A stretch of 64,000 nucleotides of DNA. Source: Hydractinia symbiolongicarpus (Eukaryota > Cnidaria > Hydrozoa > Anthoathecata > Hydractiniidae). Position 1 is the first letter of the stretch; every line of letters starts with the position of its first letter. Where the stretch lies: positions 35,755,828 through 35,819,827 of the forward strand of contig NC_079876.1 of the NCBI RefSeq assembly GCF_029227915.1, written 5' to 3'. The notes under the pieces were generated by a model, which did not search any database, was not told the origin of the DNA, and worked only from the letters and a program-made list of their open reading frames with translations. Positions 22,467 through 39,518 of this stretch are shown here, one piece after another. The translations under genes and the position numbers were made by a program.

Positions 22467-24296
22467 TTGATCAAATAAGCGAAAGTTTTTCTCGGAAATA
22501 TGCCAAAGCTGTACTTGCTTCGAATTTGATGCAAACTTATCAGATTGGGTTATCTTCTATTGCATGAAATTTGATTTAATTCTCGAAAATTTCTTCTTGA
22601 AAAACGAAGAAAAGAGTATGAAAAATAATTCGCCAAAATTACTTTCCGCATTTATTTCGCTATGTTAGGTAAGATATATTGATTTTACTTATTATATTTC
22701 ACACGTTTGTTTTGCGCCGCAAATTAGATGTGCTCGAACATTAAGCGAACTTAATTTGTTGTCACGCAGTTGTCTCACTTGCGCAAGAACCCACCCAACC
22801 CCAAAATGTCAAAACCTAGGGTCAGGACCAACTTTTGAAAGTTCAGTGAGATTAAATAACCTGTGGTGTGATTCATGATTTACAATCTTGTCTCGAATGA
22901 TTCTAACCTTAGACATTGAGACCCTTGGGGATGTGAATGTTACCGTCGTCCTGGATTAACTGAAGCCATGTGAGAGAAATTGAGGAGATTGCACACTGTG
23001 TAGGCCATAGGATGTTCCAGGGAGTTGTCTGGGAGAGCACAAACACTGATTTGGTATGCGTAGCTGAAAATCAGCCTAAATACAGGCAACAAACCCTGGG
23101 GACAAGCATGCCTCTCGGGCAACAAAACCTGGGCGACGAAGAACGCGCTCTTTTCAACACTTTACCTGGATAGCGATTTTTTTAAATAAAGTATATTTCA
23201 AAGTAAAATAGAAGCTGCTAAAAACTCAAATACACAAGGAAGGTGCAAACGTCAGGTCAAAAATTTTGGTGGACGCAGTTTCTGTTGACTGGGCATTTAA
23301 AACCCATCTTGTAAACAGCTTCACTAACTTGAACTAATATGGTACCCTAAGCAGTGAAGCCATGCATGCGTGCACCAACGAAGTACAATAGTCATGTTTA
23401 CAAATTTTAAGACGTGGTTAGCCACGCCGTTAATTTCGAGGGATAGTCTGCCTTGCTGTGAACATGCATGAAGAAAAGTAAATTTTTATTTTCATAATAT
23501 TTAGAATTCCTTGTGGTTAGCTACTGCCAAAAACACAGCTAGCTAGCTAGCTAGCTGTTGTGCCTAGCTAGGCTAGCTAGCTATATAGCTAGCTAGCTAG
23601 GCATTGGAAATATAAGCACCTCTTTCATTTTAGGATGCTAGCCAGGCTATAACTATAGTGTGTACATACAAGCCCTTTATTATGTATTTTTTTTTTAACA
23701 ATCAGCTCGTATAATCTGTCAACTTCACCTGTGAACTGCACCTGCTACAAAATTTTAATAGTCAAATATTTAGCTTCTGCTTTGCTTGTTAAGTGGAAAA
23801 TAAATTTTTACTTACTTACTTAATAAATATTTTTGCTGACGACCCTAGCTATAACTTATGTCAGCCTTCTAATGTTTGTTTTTATTAGCAAAGAGGAAGT
23901 GCTTCACACAATCGGTGCATTTTTGGCTATGTTTATATGTTGGTTTATTTAAACTGTTATATTTTATTGGAAACGTACGTAGTCAGTGGCTCAGCTTAAC
24001 TTTTTGTATATATATAGTCATACATGGCTTAAAAAATTTGATTGACAGCTGTTCTCGCTTTCATGAACATGATTTTTAAATACTAACAGAAGAGACGTAT
24101 AATAAACGAGTAAATACCCACAGGCAAGGACTTTTTTGTTGAGCAAGCAAACATTATAAGATGGCAAAAAGAGCTTCGATCGATAAGCGAAATGACTTTC
24201 CTTTTTCAGTTTTTTCAGTAATTATAGTAGTATTTTATGCTCTTTTCGCATGTTGTTTACAATTTCTGCTGCCATCTTTTGCCTGTCGAAATGTGC
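22467..24296. other. Intergenic, repeats only
   Basis: No supported gene. A more GC-rich patch at 22780-23170 looks like an old inserted repeat but has no diagnostic ends that I can name. Confidence 0.35.
23536..23608. repeat. (AGCT)n-type self-complementary repeat
   Basis: Runs of AGCTAGCT with short interruptions. The unit is palindromic, so the whole tract can fold on itself. Confidence 0.85.
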
Positions 24297-25490
24297 AGAA
24301 GTCTGGGAGCCACTCATACCGTGTCGGGTATGAGTAATTTCTCTTGTGGGTATTCCACGAGTACGCAACGAGTACACTGCGCGTACGAGTACTTCAAAAA
24401 TACTCACACATTTTTGCTACTGTACTCACACAGTACTCGCTAGCGTGCATGAAAGGGAAACAGTAAAATTAAACGATTAAATTTTGCGATATTTTCTAAA
24501 AATGTTTGTCAGTGTTTATGCTATTATTTGATTCGATGTTCTTTTTTTAATTAATTAGGACAATGTTGGGTTTCACACAATCTTGTTGTTATATTTTAAA
24601 ACAAAGAACAATGTTTCTTAAGTTTAGGGAAACTCTATTTTGACAAATAATAAAATTAAAATACATCATGGCAAGGTTTTAAACAGTTTTTGAAAGAAAT
24701 CCTGCGATGTTTAAACAGTTTTCTAATGAAATATAGTAATATTATAGGCCATTTCATTTTGTTTTTTAAAAGAACCCAATACTTACGACCTCACTGCACT
24801 TAATGTGCTTTACTTTTTTCTCTCAATAACGACTTTCTCACTCTCTCTAAAACATGATTCTGGATATATATTAATTTTTCTTTTGTGTTGAATGTTTTTC
24901 TAATCTATTTATACCTTTGCAATCACATTGAGCTTATTGGAATGATTTGCTTCTGGTAATACAGCAGTATGGCAGGTATTATTTTTAGGTGTTATTGACA
25001 GGCATTTTAACCAAGCTTAACCCAGGACTAAATTGATTGATATGCTGTTAAAAACAGTAAAAAAATGTAACAATTTAGTTTAATGATATTCATTCTTTTT
25101 TTTTCTTTTTTATATTCGCAACCTTCAAACACCAGGTGGCCACAAAAAATGTGAAAAAAAATTTGCTGCAACATAAAAAAAATTTATGTAAAATAAAATG
25201 TTATTTCTTACCACGCGAAAACGAAGTAAAAGTTTTCACAATGTCTAAGGTAGCAGACAAATGTGAGCTATCGATAAAAATTATGTGACAACAAATTCCC
25301 GTTTTTTACAGGTACTCACAAATCATTCACTTATTGTACTTACATGCGCAAGAGGCTGTACTCAAGGGTACGGAGTAGTATACTCGCCGATTACTCGTAC
25401 TCGTCTTGCACTGCTCTTGCCATTTTAATGTACCCGTACTCGTATACTTGTGTATAGTTACTCGCGATCGGCACTGTAAAGTCACCCGAC
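24297..25490. mobile_element. Possible non-autonomous DNA transposon with GAGTAC-rich ends
   Basis: Two clusters of GAGTAC/GTACTC motifs (24300-24440 and 25310-25470) bracket about 0.9 kb of AT-rich sequence without ORFs. The left cluster contains a perfect hairpin, ACTCATACC/GGTATGAGT. Subterminal repeats of this kind occur in hAT-like elements. I cannot define exact termini or a target duplication, so the class is open. Confidence 0.35.
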
Positions 25491-25640
25491 CGACCCTATT
25501 TTTCGATCGAAAATTTTTATATACTGAGTCTGAAAAGCTTAAATGACAAAAAAAATTTATACGCTTGCTGTCTCCCCACAGCCATTACCCACCATTATGC
25601 AGATCCCAAGTTATGAGTTCATCAGCAAAAAATTAAGATG

Positions 25641-25958
25641 CCTGGGACAAGTAAACAAGTGTCATTTTGGCAAAAAAATTATCTTAATCAATTAACCTTT
25701 ATAATATCTATGCATTAATAAATTTTGAATGCACACCCCTTAACAGGTCTAAAATTACTGATAAAAGAAAATGTCTAAATTTACTATCACTGAAATATGA
25801 CATCATAATTCATGCAGCATAATCAAATCTGAAATTCTTTAAATGTGAATATCCTGAGAACGAAAAGAGCTTTTTAAAAAATTTAAAGAGACTTGTTAGC
25901 TAACTTTTTAAGCTCTATAATATAAGTCCAACATCATTTTATACGTCGGGTTCCCTGT
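25641..25958 (-). repeat. Left direct repeat = 5' end of a second, truncated non-LTR copy
   Basis: About 318 bp match 28885-29228 in the same orientation; shared blocks include GTCATTTTGGCAAAAA, CAGGTCTAAAAT and GCAGCATAAT. In the right copy this is the 5' leader and first codons of the retrotransposon read on the minus strand. The left copy is therefore best read as the 5' end of another, truncated element head-to-tail with the first. Confidence 0.6.
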
Positions 25959-26029
25959 AAGTTAATTGATGGGACGACTTATGTTACTTATGTTAACTTT
26001 TGAAGTTGTAGCTTCACGCCTGTCGTGGA

Positions 26030-28890
26030 CGACCAACGTAAAGTCACTTCTTCCTCTTCTTCTACTCCATCTCTAAAGAGAGGAGGATGAGGGTTAGATC
26101 AAACTACAGTGACTATACTGTTTTCTGAGTCTTTATTTGTCCCGGGGATCTGAGGTTCATCTGGGAGAGTTTTAAGAAACTTGTCAATGGCTGTTTTAAA
26201 CTTTAAAACTGGACATAAAGTGATGCTTCTGGGAGACTTGGGCAGGGCGTTGAAGGTTCTTGGAGCTTGATAACGGAATTGTTCAGCACTGGTGGTAGTT
26301 GAAAGAGACACCCTTTTCTTTGTGTTGCATGGGGGGGGTGAAGGTTTGGGACAATGCCTTCAGCTATTTTCCAACTGTATATGGCTTGATAGCGTTCACG
26401 TTGTCGTTGTAACGAGTACAATTTTAGCTTTTTAAGTGTGTTGTTGTAAGTCATTTTGTTTACACTGTTGATCTTTTTCAGGTAGCTCCATTGCAGAGCT
26501 TCTAGTACCTTGATTTGTCTTTTATTAACAGAAGACCAGAGTTGAGAGGAGTACTCGAGTCTGGGGATGACAAGGGATTTACATAGTGGTAGGAGGAAGA
26601 CTTGAAGAGTCCAGCTTGTAAGTTGTTTTGTATTTTCTACGATTGTATTTATATGCTTTTTGAAGGTAGCATCATCTGTCATTAGTATTCCAAGATGTTT
26701 GGTTTGTGTTTTTGGTTGGATTTGTGTTGATGCTGTTGTTTTGTACTTTGACTTCAGATCTAGGTCTTTTCCGTACTGCAGGAGTTCAAACTTTGTGTTG
26801 TTGAACATCATGTTGTTTTGTTTACTTTGTTTTACTTTGTTTACTATGATGTTAGAAGTTAGGGCAATTGGGTGGTAGTTTTCAGCTTTAGTTTTGCTTC
26901 CACTCTTGTGTTTTGGTGTTATTATAGCACTGGTTAGTGTGTCTGGAATGGTTCCTTCTTTAAATGATTTCGTCCAAATCAGCTTGAGTGGGGTGGCTAT
27001 GACGTTTTTACACTTTTTCAGTAGGATTGATGGGAAGCCATCAGGACCAGAAGAGGAGTTTGTTGAGAATTCATCGATTGCCTTGATGAAGTGTGTTTCA
27101 TTGAATATCACGTTTTGTAGTGAGGGTTTGCTTGGACTTTGGTTTTGTTTGTTTGTGTACTGTTTTGGTGTGCTGAACATCTTGCAGTACTGTGTTAGTA
27201 GCATGTGGGCTATCTTTTTTGAATCGGTAGTCCCACTCTCGTTGATTAGAGGACCAACAGTGGAGTTGACTTTTAGAACTTTTTTGCTTAGGAGAAGAAA
27301 AATTTGGCTTTCTCTTCTTGCATAATGGTTGAGTTTCTATATGAGAGTTGTAGTGACTTTTCTATCTGAATGAGTTCTGCCTGGAACCTATCAGTACGTG
27401 GTGGCGATGTAACGCGCACTAGTTGGTTGTTTATTCTGGTTCATCTTCTCATGAGTGCTATTCTATCTATTGGAATTTTATTTCTGTTAGTTTGTTCTAT
27501 CTTTCTTGATGGTACATGTGTTTCTGATGCCTTGGTGCAGATGTTGTAGAATTTCTTTAGCATGTCCTGTACATCAAGATCAAGATATTTCCACTCCCAG
27601 TTGACTGCTTGGAGGTTTTCTGTTATGGAAGTCCAGTTTACATTTTCACTCTGGTAATTTAGAAGGTCGAAAGGGGATGAGAACACTCTAGGAATTGTCT
27701 GTTGTGGGATATGTGAGGGTACATAAGATGTTGATATATCTAGGAAGTAATCGTGTGATATTGATCTGAGCGTAGGTATAAATAAGTTATCGTGAATGAT
27801 ATTGGTGTTGTTGGTGAATACAAGCTGAGGTATATTTTCAGCTATGTGTGTAGGTTTGCGGTTGGTTTGGATGAGACTGAGTTCAAGTAGTAGGTTGTTT
27901 GTAATGGTGAGCTACTATTTTGGTTTGGGGTGCAATTGGGCCAGTTGAGTGTGAGGTAGGTTGAAGTCACCCATTATGAATATGTCTGGAGATGGGGAGA
28001 TGTTCAGCACTTGATGTAGCCCATAGTTTTCTGATGTTGATCTGTTGCTTTGGTGGTCATCTCGCGGTACAGAGTAGCTAGGTCTAAGTTCTCATCCTCT
28101 GAGTAGTTGACGATGATCTGTATTGCATTGTCTGAGCAGTTTAGGACTGGTTTTCGAACATACATGACACCACTTGAGTACCGTACATGTTGGGATGTCT
28201 TTCTACAAAGTGTTATCTGTTCAAAAGATTTTGTAACCGTTTATGTGTAGTTCGACAGCTGTATGGTTGTGTAACCAGGTTTATGTAAGACCAATAAAGA
28301 GTTACTTCTTGGTATGAAGTATATAGTCCTTGTATGTTATTATATGAGAAGGAGTTCAGTACCTCTTTGGGATCTGTTTGTTTGTTATTTGTTGATGTGG
28401 AAGTAATATGAGGTGAGTTAGCGGATTTGTAGGTTGACAGAAGGGAAGGATGTTGTGTTGATTGAGCATTGGTACTTGATTTTGGTTTGTGTGAGGATTG
28501 TAGGTCTGTTGGGTAGTCATGGCTTTGATTTTGGTATCCATTGCCACAAGAAACCTGTATTCCATGTGGAGGATGTATTCTAAAAAATCTGTGTTTGTGG
28601 TTTGAGGCAGTATTTGGTCTTAGTTGGGTGGGCTGATCACGGTACTCATTAATGGTCTGATTCTTTTTGTTCCTTTTATATGGCTTTTGTTGCATTTTAG
28701 GTTGTACACTCTCTCTTTGTGAGTGACGTTGAGCAGATTAATGGGTGGAAGAAGGTACATTTATTGCCAAGAGTGCATCCATTTCTTGCATTGGTTCCGT
28801 GAGTTGAAAAGGGCTTACATGGTGGTGGGTGCAAGAACTGGCATTCTTTACCTTTGATTCTGTCAAATTTGCATTTTCCTTTGATACTTG
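26030..28890 (-). mobile_element. Decayed, internally deleted non-LTR retrotransposon (CR1/L2-like)
   Basis: Read on the minus strand, fragments appear in retroelement order: CCCH zinc fingers (about 28890-28750; spacing CKF-CQF-H and GCT-NKC); a low-complexity linker running into an endonuclease start (SYNNIQGL, near 28340); endonuclease pieces with YVRKPVLNC and FIMGDFNLPH (about 28200-27950); a connecting fragment (27686-27441); and a reverse transcriptase ORF (27204-26203) with a frame-shifted tail (26311-26099). The EN-RT order and APE-type GDFN motif identify a LINE. Frames are broken between fragments, so the element is dead. The CR1/L2 assignment rests on the CCCH fingers and RT style and is moderate. 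Confidence 0.8.
26203..27204 (-). pseudogene. Reverse transcriptase ORF with an in-frame internal deletion
   Basis: The 333-codon frame carries RT motifs 0-2 (SSGPDGFPS, IITPKHKSGSKTKAENYHPI, ALTS) and then jumps directly to the post-palm region (KHLGILMTDDATFKKHI) and thumb/tail (RLEYSSQLWSS). The palm with the catalytic YxDD is absent. About 250-300 residues of the usual RT are missing, and the junction near 26835 lies in AAGTAAACAAAA microhomology. The last part continues in another frame at 26311-26099 (PRTFNALPKS, DEPQIPG). Confidence 0.8.
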
Positions 28891-29228
28891 GACAAGCAAA
28901 GAAGTGTCATTTTGGCAAAAAATTTACGTTAATCAATTCACCTTTGTAATATCTATGCATTCATGAAGTTTGAATCCACATCCCTGAATAGGTCTAAAAT
29001 CACTGATGACAGACAATATCAAAATTTTCTATCTCTTAAATATGACATCGTAATATATGCAGCATAATTAAATCTGAAATTCTTTAAATACGAATATATA
29101 TAATGTGAATACACAAATTAAAAAAAAAATAAAAAGACTTGTTAACCACCTTAAGCCTTTATATATTATAGAGTCATAAGCTCTATAATATATAAAGTCC
29201 AACTTTATTTCATACCTTGGCTTCTCTT
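28885..29228 (-). repeat. Right direct repeat = 5' leader of the non-LTR element
   Basis: Partner of 25641-25958. It overlaps the first zinc-finger codons (TTTGCTTGTCC on the minus strand) and extends into untranslated sequence ending near GTCCAACTTTATTTCATACC. Confidence 0.6.
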
Positions 29229-29748
29229 TAAACATGCACCATTGTCAGTACTGAATTTAGTAGGATTTAAAATAAGAACCCTAGTTTCTAAGTGCACTGT
29301 TCAATGTTGTATATACCATTAAACCATTTTAATTTGTTTATATGAATAATTTCTTGTGAATTATCGTTTTTTTAAAAATGTATATATCAGGGTTCGAATT
29401 AGCAGTACGCAATTCGCGTATCGAAATGTCATTTTTGCGAATCACTTTGCGAAGAAAATGATAGAATTGCGAATCGAATATTTTTAAGCGGCGACAGAAA
29501 TGCTTTTTTAGATCAAGTTTAAGCACGAAAACTGGTGCAAATTGTATTACAGTATTGCTGCATATTTTTAATATGCCTGTAGTAAAAAAGACTGATTTTA
29601 TAGACGTATGAACATATATTTGTACATATTGTGACTTTTGTCTGATACAATGTATTTACTATACAAGTCATTCTGTGCAGCGGTAACAACGTTGATTCTT
29701 TTATATTCTTTGTTTTACCATTTCTGCATAGTAAATAAAATTACAAAA
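29229..29748 (+). promoter_or_regulatory. Upstream flank of DIMT1 with acceptor-like site
   Basis: AT-rich flank. TTTCTGCATAG ends at 29731, 17 nt before the DIMT1 ATG. It could be the 3' end of a 5' UTR intron or a spliced-leader acceptor. No TATA box stands out. Confidence 0.35.
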
Positions 29749-35970
<6,222 letters not shown>

Positions 35971-37675
35971 TCAACATTTCTTTTGATAAAAAAAAGATAT
36001 TGTTGCCACCATGCTGAGTCGTAGTTGTGTGGTAGACGTGAAAGCTGTACCACAGTAACAGGAGCATCAATCGATTATGAAGTCGTTCTAAAGAAGAAGA
36101 CATAATGTGATATACGCGGATAGAGCAAAATATTTTCTAAATGGACGCAGTACACCAGAACATCAATAGGAACATTGTTTATGATCTTTGAATTACTATT
36201 TTTTGGTTTATGGATTGAATACAAAAGTGCGAATTAAATGCGTCTCACGATAATTTTGTTTTGATTTGTTTTGTTTTTGACAAAAACAGAGAAGGACTAG
36301 ATTTTAATGCGAATGTTTTACTTGCAATCTGTAGAAAAATGTAGCGAACGTGTAATCAGCAATTTACATAGAAAATAATAATATCTGTGAAAATAATTTT
36401 GCGCGAAAAAAAAAGTTTATTTCGCGTTATGAAAAGTAAAACGGCGCAAAAGTCGAGGATAGTAGGAAACTGAAGTGCGGAGAAGTAGATAACTGCAACA
36501 CTCGTGATTTAGGCGGATAATTTGATTTATAAGTACACACAGCATAAGGCTCATGTCCATAGCCAGCCTGAAGTGAGTGAATAAAAACAGGAGAAAAAAG
36601 AACAATGGGATATAAAAACACTAATTGTTTCTTCGCTCTTAAAGCCATATTAGTTTCAGCGCCCGATTTTTTTACTGACTATAAAAATTCGTAAATTTTA
36701 TCAAACATTACGGAATTTAATATAAGAGAGATTAATCCCTCTAAAAACATATCAAACACCTTTCATATATTTGTGTGAAAAAAAGCGTATTCTCAGAGGT
36801 GAAGATCGTAAATCAGCCGTATACAGGCTTCGCAGTGGCGTTTAAAACAGTCAAAGAACGCAATCTATCCGGTAAATTAACTAATCTCCAATTTTATTTT
36901 ACACCTGTGACAAGTTCTTTATATTACTCAATTTTTAATTATTTTACCGTCCGTAAACTCGACTAAACATCATCCGAGAAAATCATTAACCCTAAAGAAT
37001 GTTTCGGCTTCGACGAATTTGATTTTTGTCTACCTGCTATTGCAACGTTGTAAAAAGTTGAGCACTTCTCACATGGTAACTTTAATTCTCTTTCATGGCA
37101 CCATTTCATCATCGGATAAAAGATGGCATTACACAATTTAGGCCTTAAGGGGGGTGACAGTTAAGGGTTTCGCCTCAAGTGGAACAAAGTTTGCGTTTTT
37201 ATAAAGGTTTTTAAAAAATGGCAAAGCATAAATTCACGCGGATTATGTAGTACCTTGTTCAACCGCCAAAAACATCGTCGGGAAAGTATTTCTTCGGATT
37301 CTGCACTACAATACAATCGGGTTATCAGCGCTCATGCGCATAATATGACGAGTATAAAACTTTCACGTGGTGTCACATAAGTCTCTCTCTTCAAACTATC
37401 CTTGATACACAGCTAATGCAACTTTGTAACTCTTTTTTTTTCTATTTCATGTCTTAACTACTGCAATAACGATGGCGATTTAGGTGTGGAAAAATGAATT
37501 ACATATGTCGATCACTTGTTGGAGAAAAGAGAAAAATGTTACATGCGATATTGTATGTGATGATGCACAGTATAATATCAAAAGAATGAAATTTCTTATG
37601 AAGTTCTGCTTTAAATGCACTCTAGGTGGAGCGCAAGAGGTACAGAGATATGAAAAAAAAGAAGAACCTTCCAGA
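35971..37675. other. DIMT1 3' flank and intergenic spacer
   Basis: 3' UTR and spacer. I see no further exons, only AT-rich open stretches overlapping on both strands. Confidence 0.35.
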
Positions 37676-37680
37676 AAAAC

Positions 37681-37905
37681 GAAACAGAAAAGAAGAAGCA
37701 GTACAACGAGCGCGTTCTTCAAGTGGAGAATGCTTCCTATACACCTCTTGTATTTGCGACAAATGGTGCGATGGGCGATGAGTGTAAAGCCTTCTTTAAA
37801 CGCTTAGTCGAAATGATTGCGAAAAAACGGCCTATTCCGGTATCTTTGACAACGAATGTCATACGAACAAAGATCTGTTTCTCGTTGCTACAATCGATAA
37901 TTTGA
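37681..37905 (+). pseudogene. C-terminal remnant of a mobile-element-associated ORF
   Basis: An open frame reads KKKQYNERVLQVEN, then ASYTPLVFATNGAMG, then TTNVIRTKICFSLLQS. The pattern (K/R)xYNxR(V/I)xxVE-xxFTPLVFxxxGGMG followed by IRxKxSFxLLRS recurs in many uncharacterised, multi-copy cnidarian ORFs linked with transposable elements; that is from memory. No start codon or upstream domain is present in frame. The preceding lysine-rich segment appears frame-shifted. It is therefore a fragment. Confidence 0.5.
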
Positions 37906-39518
37906 TAAGTACGGGGTTCAAGATCGACGCTAGATAGGGACAATAATCTTAATGACTTTGCGTTGGCGAATAGAGCTTCAATTTACGATTGCATCTAAAT
38001 GTATTGTTAAATCAATATTAGTTATATGTAGTTTCGTAGTGTAATGTCACCGTTTCAATGTTCAAAGTGTTTCCTTGCCACGCATAATATCTTTGGTCAT
38101 TTGGTTTTTTATTTTAAATTCCAGGTTGATTTATGTTAATAAAATGTTATTTAGTTTAATAAAAAAAAGAGTGTAGTTATCGTCCTCATAAACTTGGTTA
38201 AAACTGGTTAAAAGTTTAGTCTGTCTGAAGTTTGTTGTTTAAGAGTCAATTACTTATTTGTAGACAAAAATATTTTTATGTTATAACTTTTCGGCTTAAA
38301 GGAAAAGAAACAATACATATTTTAGTTTATATTAGTAAAGTGCCTTCTGGTAAAGTTGCTCCCTACTAAGAGGAATGTTGGAAATGGGAAAGGTAGAACT
38401 GAATATTACTTTTAATGACAAAATTTTTACCTGCCTTGCTGAACAAACAAACGTCGGACAAAATCACCTAGAGAAAAGTTCGTCACATTTGTCTATTTTA
38501 AAAGATTCTTGTTGACATTTTCCTACACGTGATACGTGACACTGATTTTTGATTTTAGCGAAAAGTTTCGTCAAACATAATTTTTTGTTGCCTCTGAAAA
38601 ATTTCGTTACTTTTTGTCTGACATTTTTTTGTTCCACAAAATAATGGGATGAACGCCATTTATGCTCTAAAAGTCAGCTAAAAAAGTGGTTGTTATTTTC
38701 AAATAAATTATACCATTATAGTCACTTTTCTCGACTAATTTTTTGGATAGAAAACAAAATACATGCATAGCAATGTGATAAATTTTTTTGTGTGACAATT
38801 TTAATGTAAACTGTAAAAAAATACAACTTATTATCTTCTATTCTTGAACATTTTGGGTCTTAAAAGAAAGAAAAAGCCAAATCAGTAAAAAAAGCTGGTA
38901 AAAAGATTTTTAGTCGGTAAAAAATATTAGTCACCGAACCATAATTTGGTCACTTTTTGCCGACTTTTCTTTACCGACAAGGTTAATTACCTTGTCCCGT
39001 AACGTAATTTGCTTACTTTTTGAGAGAGAAATGATTATAAATCTCTCCTGCAAGAAGTTATATCTATTCCACTTTAAAATTATTTGGTATTCAAAAAAGA
39101 ACACACCTACCCCCGAAATGGGATTGCTCCTTATGAATTAACTTCAAGTTAGCTACAAAACAAAAAATGTATTTCGTAGAAAGGAGAAGTGATTTGATCA
39201 CACGATATAAGGTGTCTCCACCATAGATGTTTCTAATGTGTCTCCACCATAGATGCTTTATAAGGTGGCTCCACCATAAATCTTAAATTTACATACATAC
39301 ATGAAGACCCAATAAACTATATACACACAAGCATCGTCAAAAAAATTTTAAATCCTCTTTCACTGGATTTGAAAAAAACGAAGTAAACCAAGCATTTTGA
39401 AACAGATATCTACTAAACGTCATAGACGCGTCGCGTCGCGTCTTGTTAAATGCTGTCAAAACATGTCGGCGTCACAAGAACTTCGTTTGGAGTGACGGAA
39501 TTACGTTTTATTTTCATT
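37906..39518. other. Intergenic spacer
   Basis: No gene seen. The sequence at 38860-39010 contains repeated TTTACCGAC/GTCGGTAAA motifs in both orientations and the palindrome AAGGTTAATTACCTT, suggesting a foldback repeat whose ends I cannot fix. Confidence 0.35.
39206..39290 (+). repeat. Three-copy tandem repeat, 27-28 bp unit
   Basis: Three head-to-tail copies of the core GTGTCTCCACCATAGATG separated by short AT-rich variation. They lie about 230 bp past the stop codon of the bZIP gene. Confidence 0.8.

Noticed and set aside
26660-27325. Forward-strand open frames of 72 and 143 codons
   Set aside because: They are antisense shadows of the reverse transcriptase remnant, which carries the recognisable motifs.
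29390-29480. GGTTCGAATTAG, resembling a tRNA B box
   Set aside because: No A box at the right distance and no cloverleaf can be drawn.
36417-36966. Overlapping 60-73-codon frames on both strands
   Set aside because: Lengths are as expected by chance in AT-rich DNA; no motifs or splice context.
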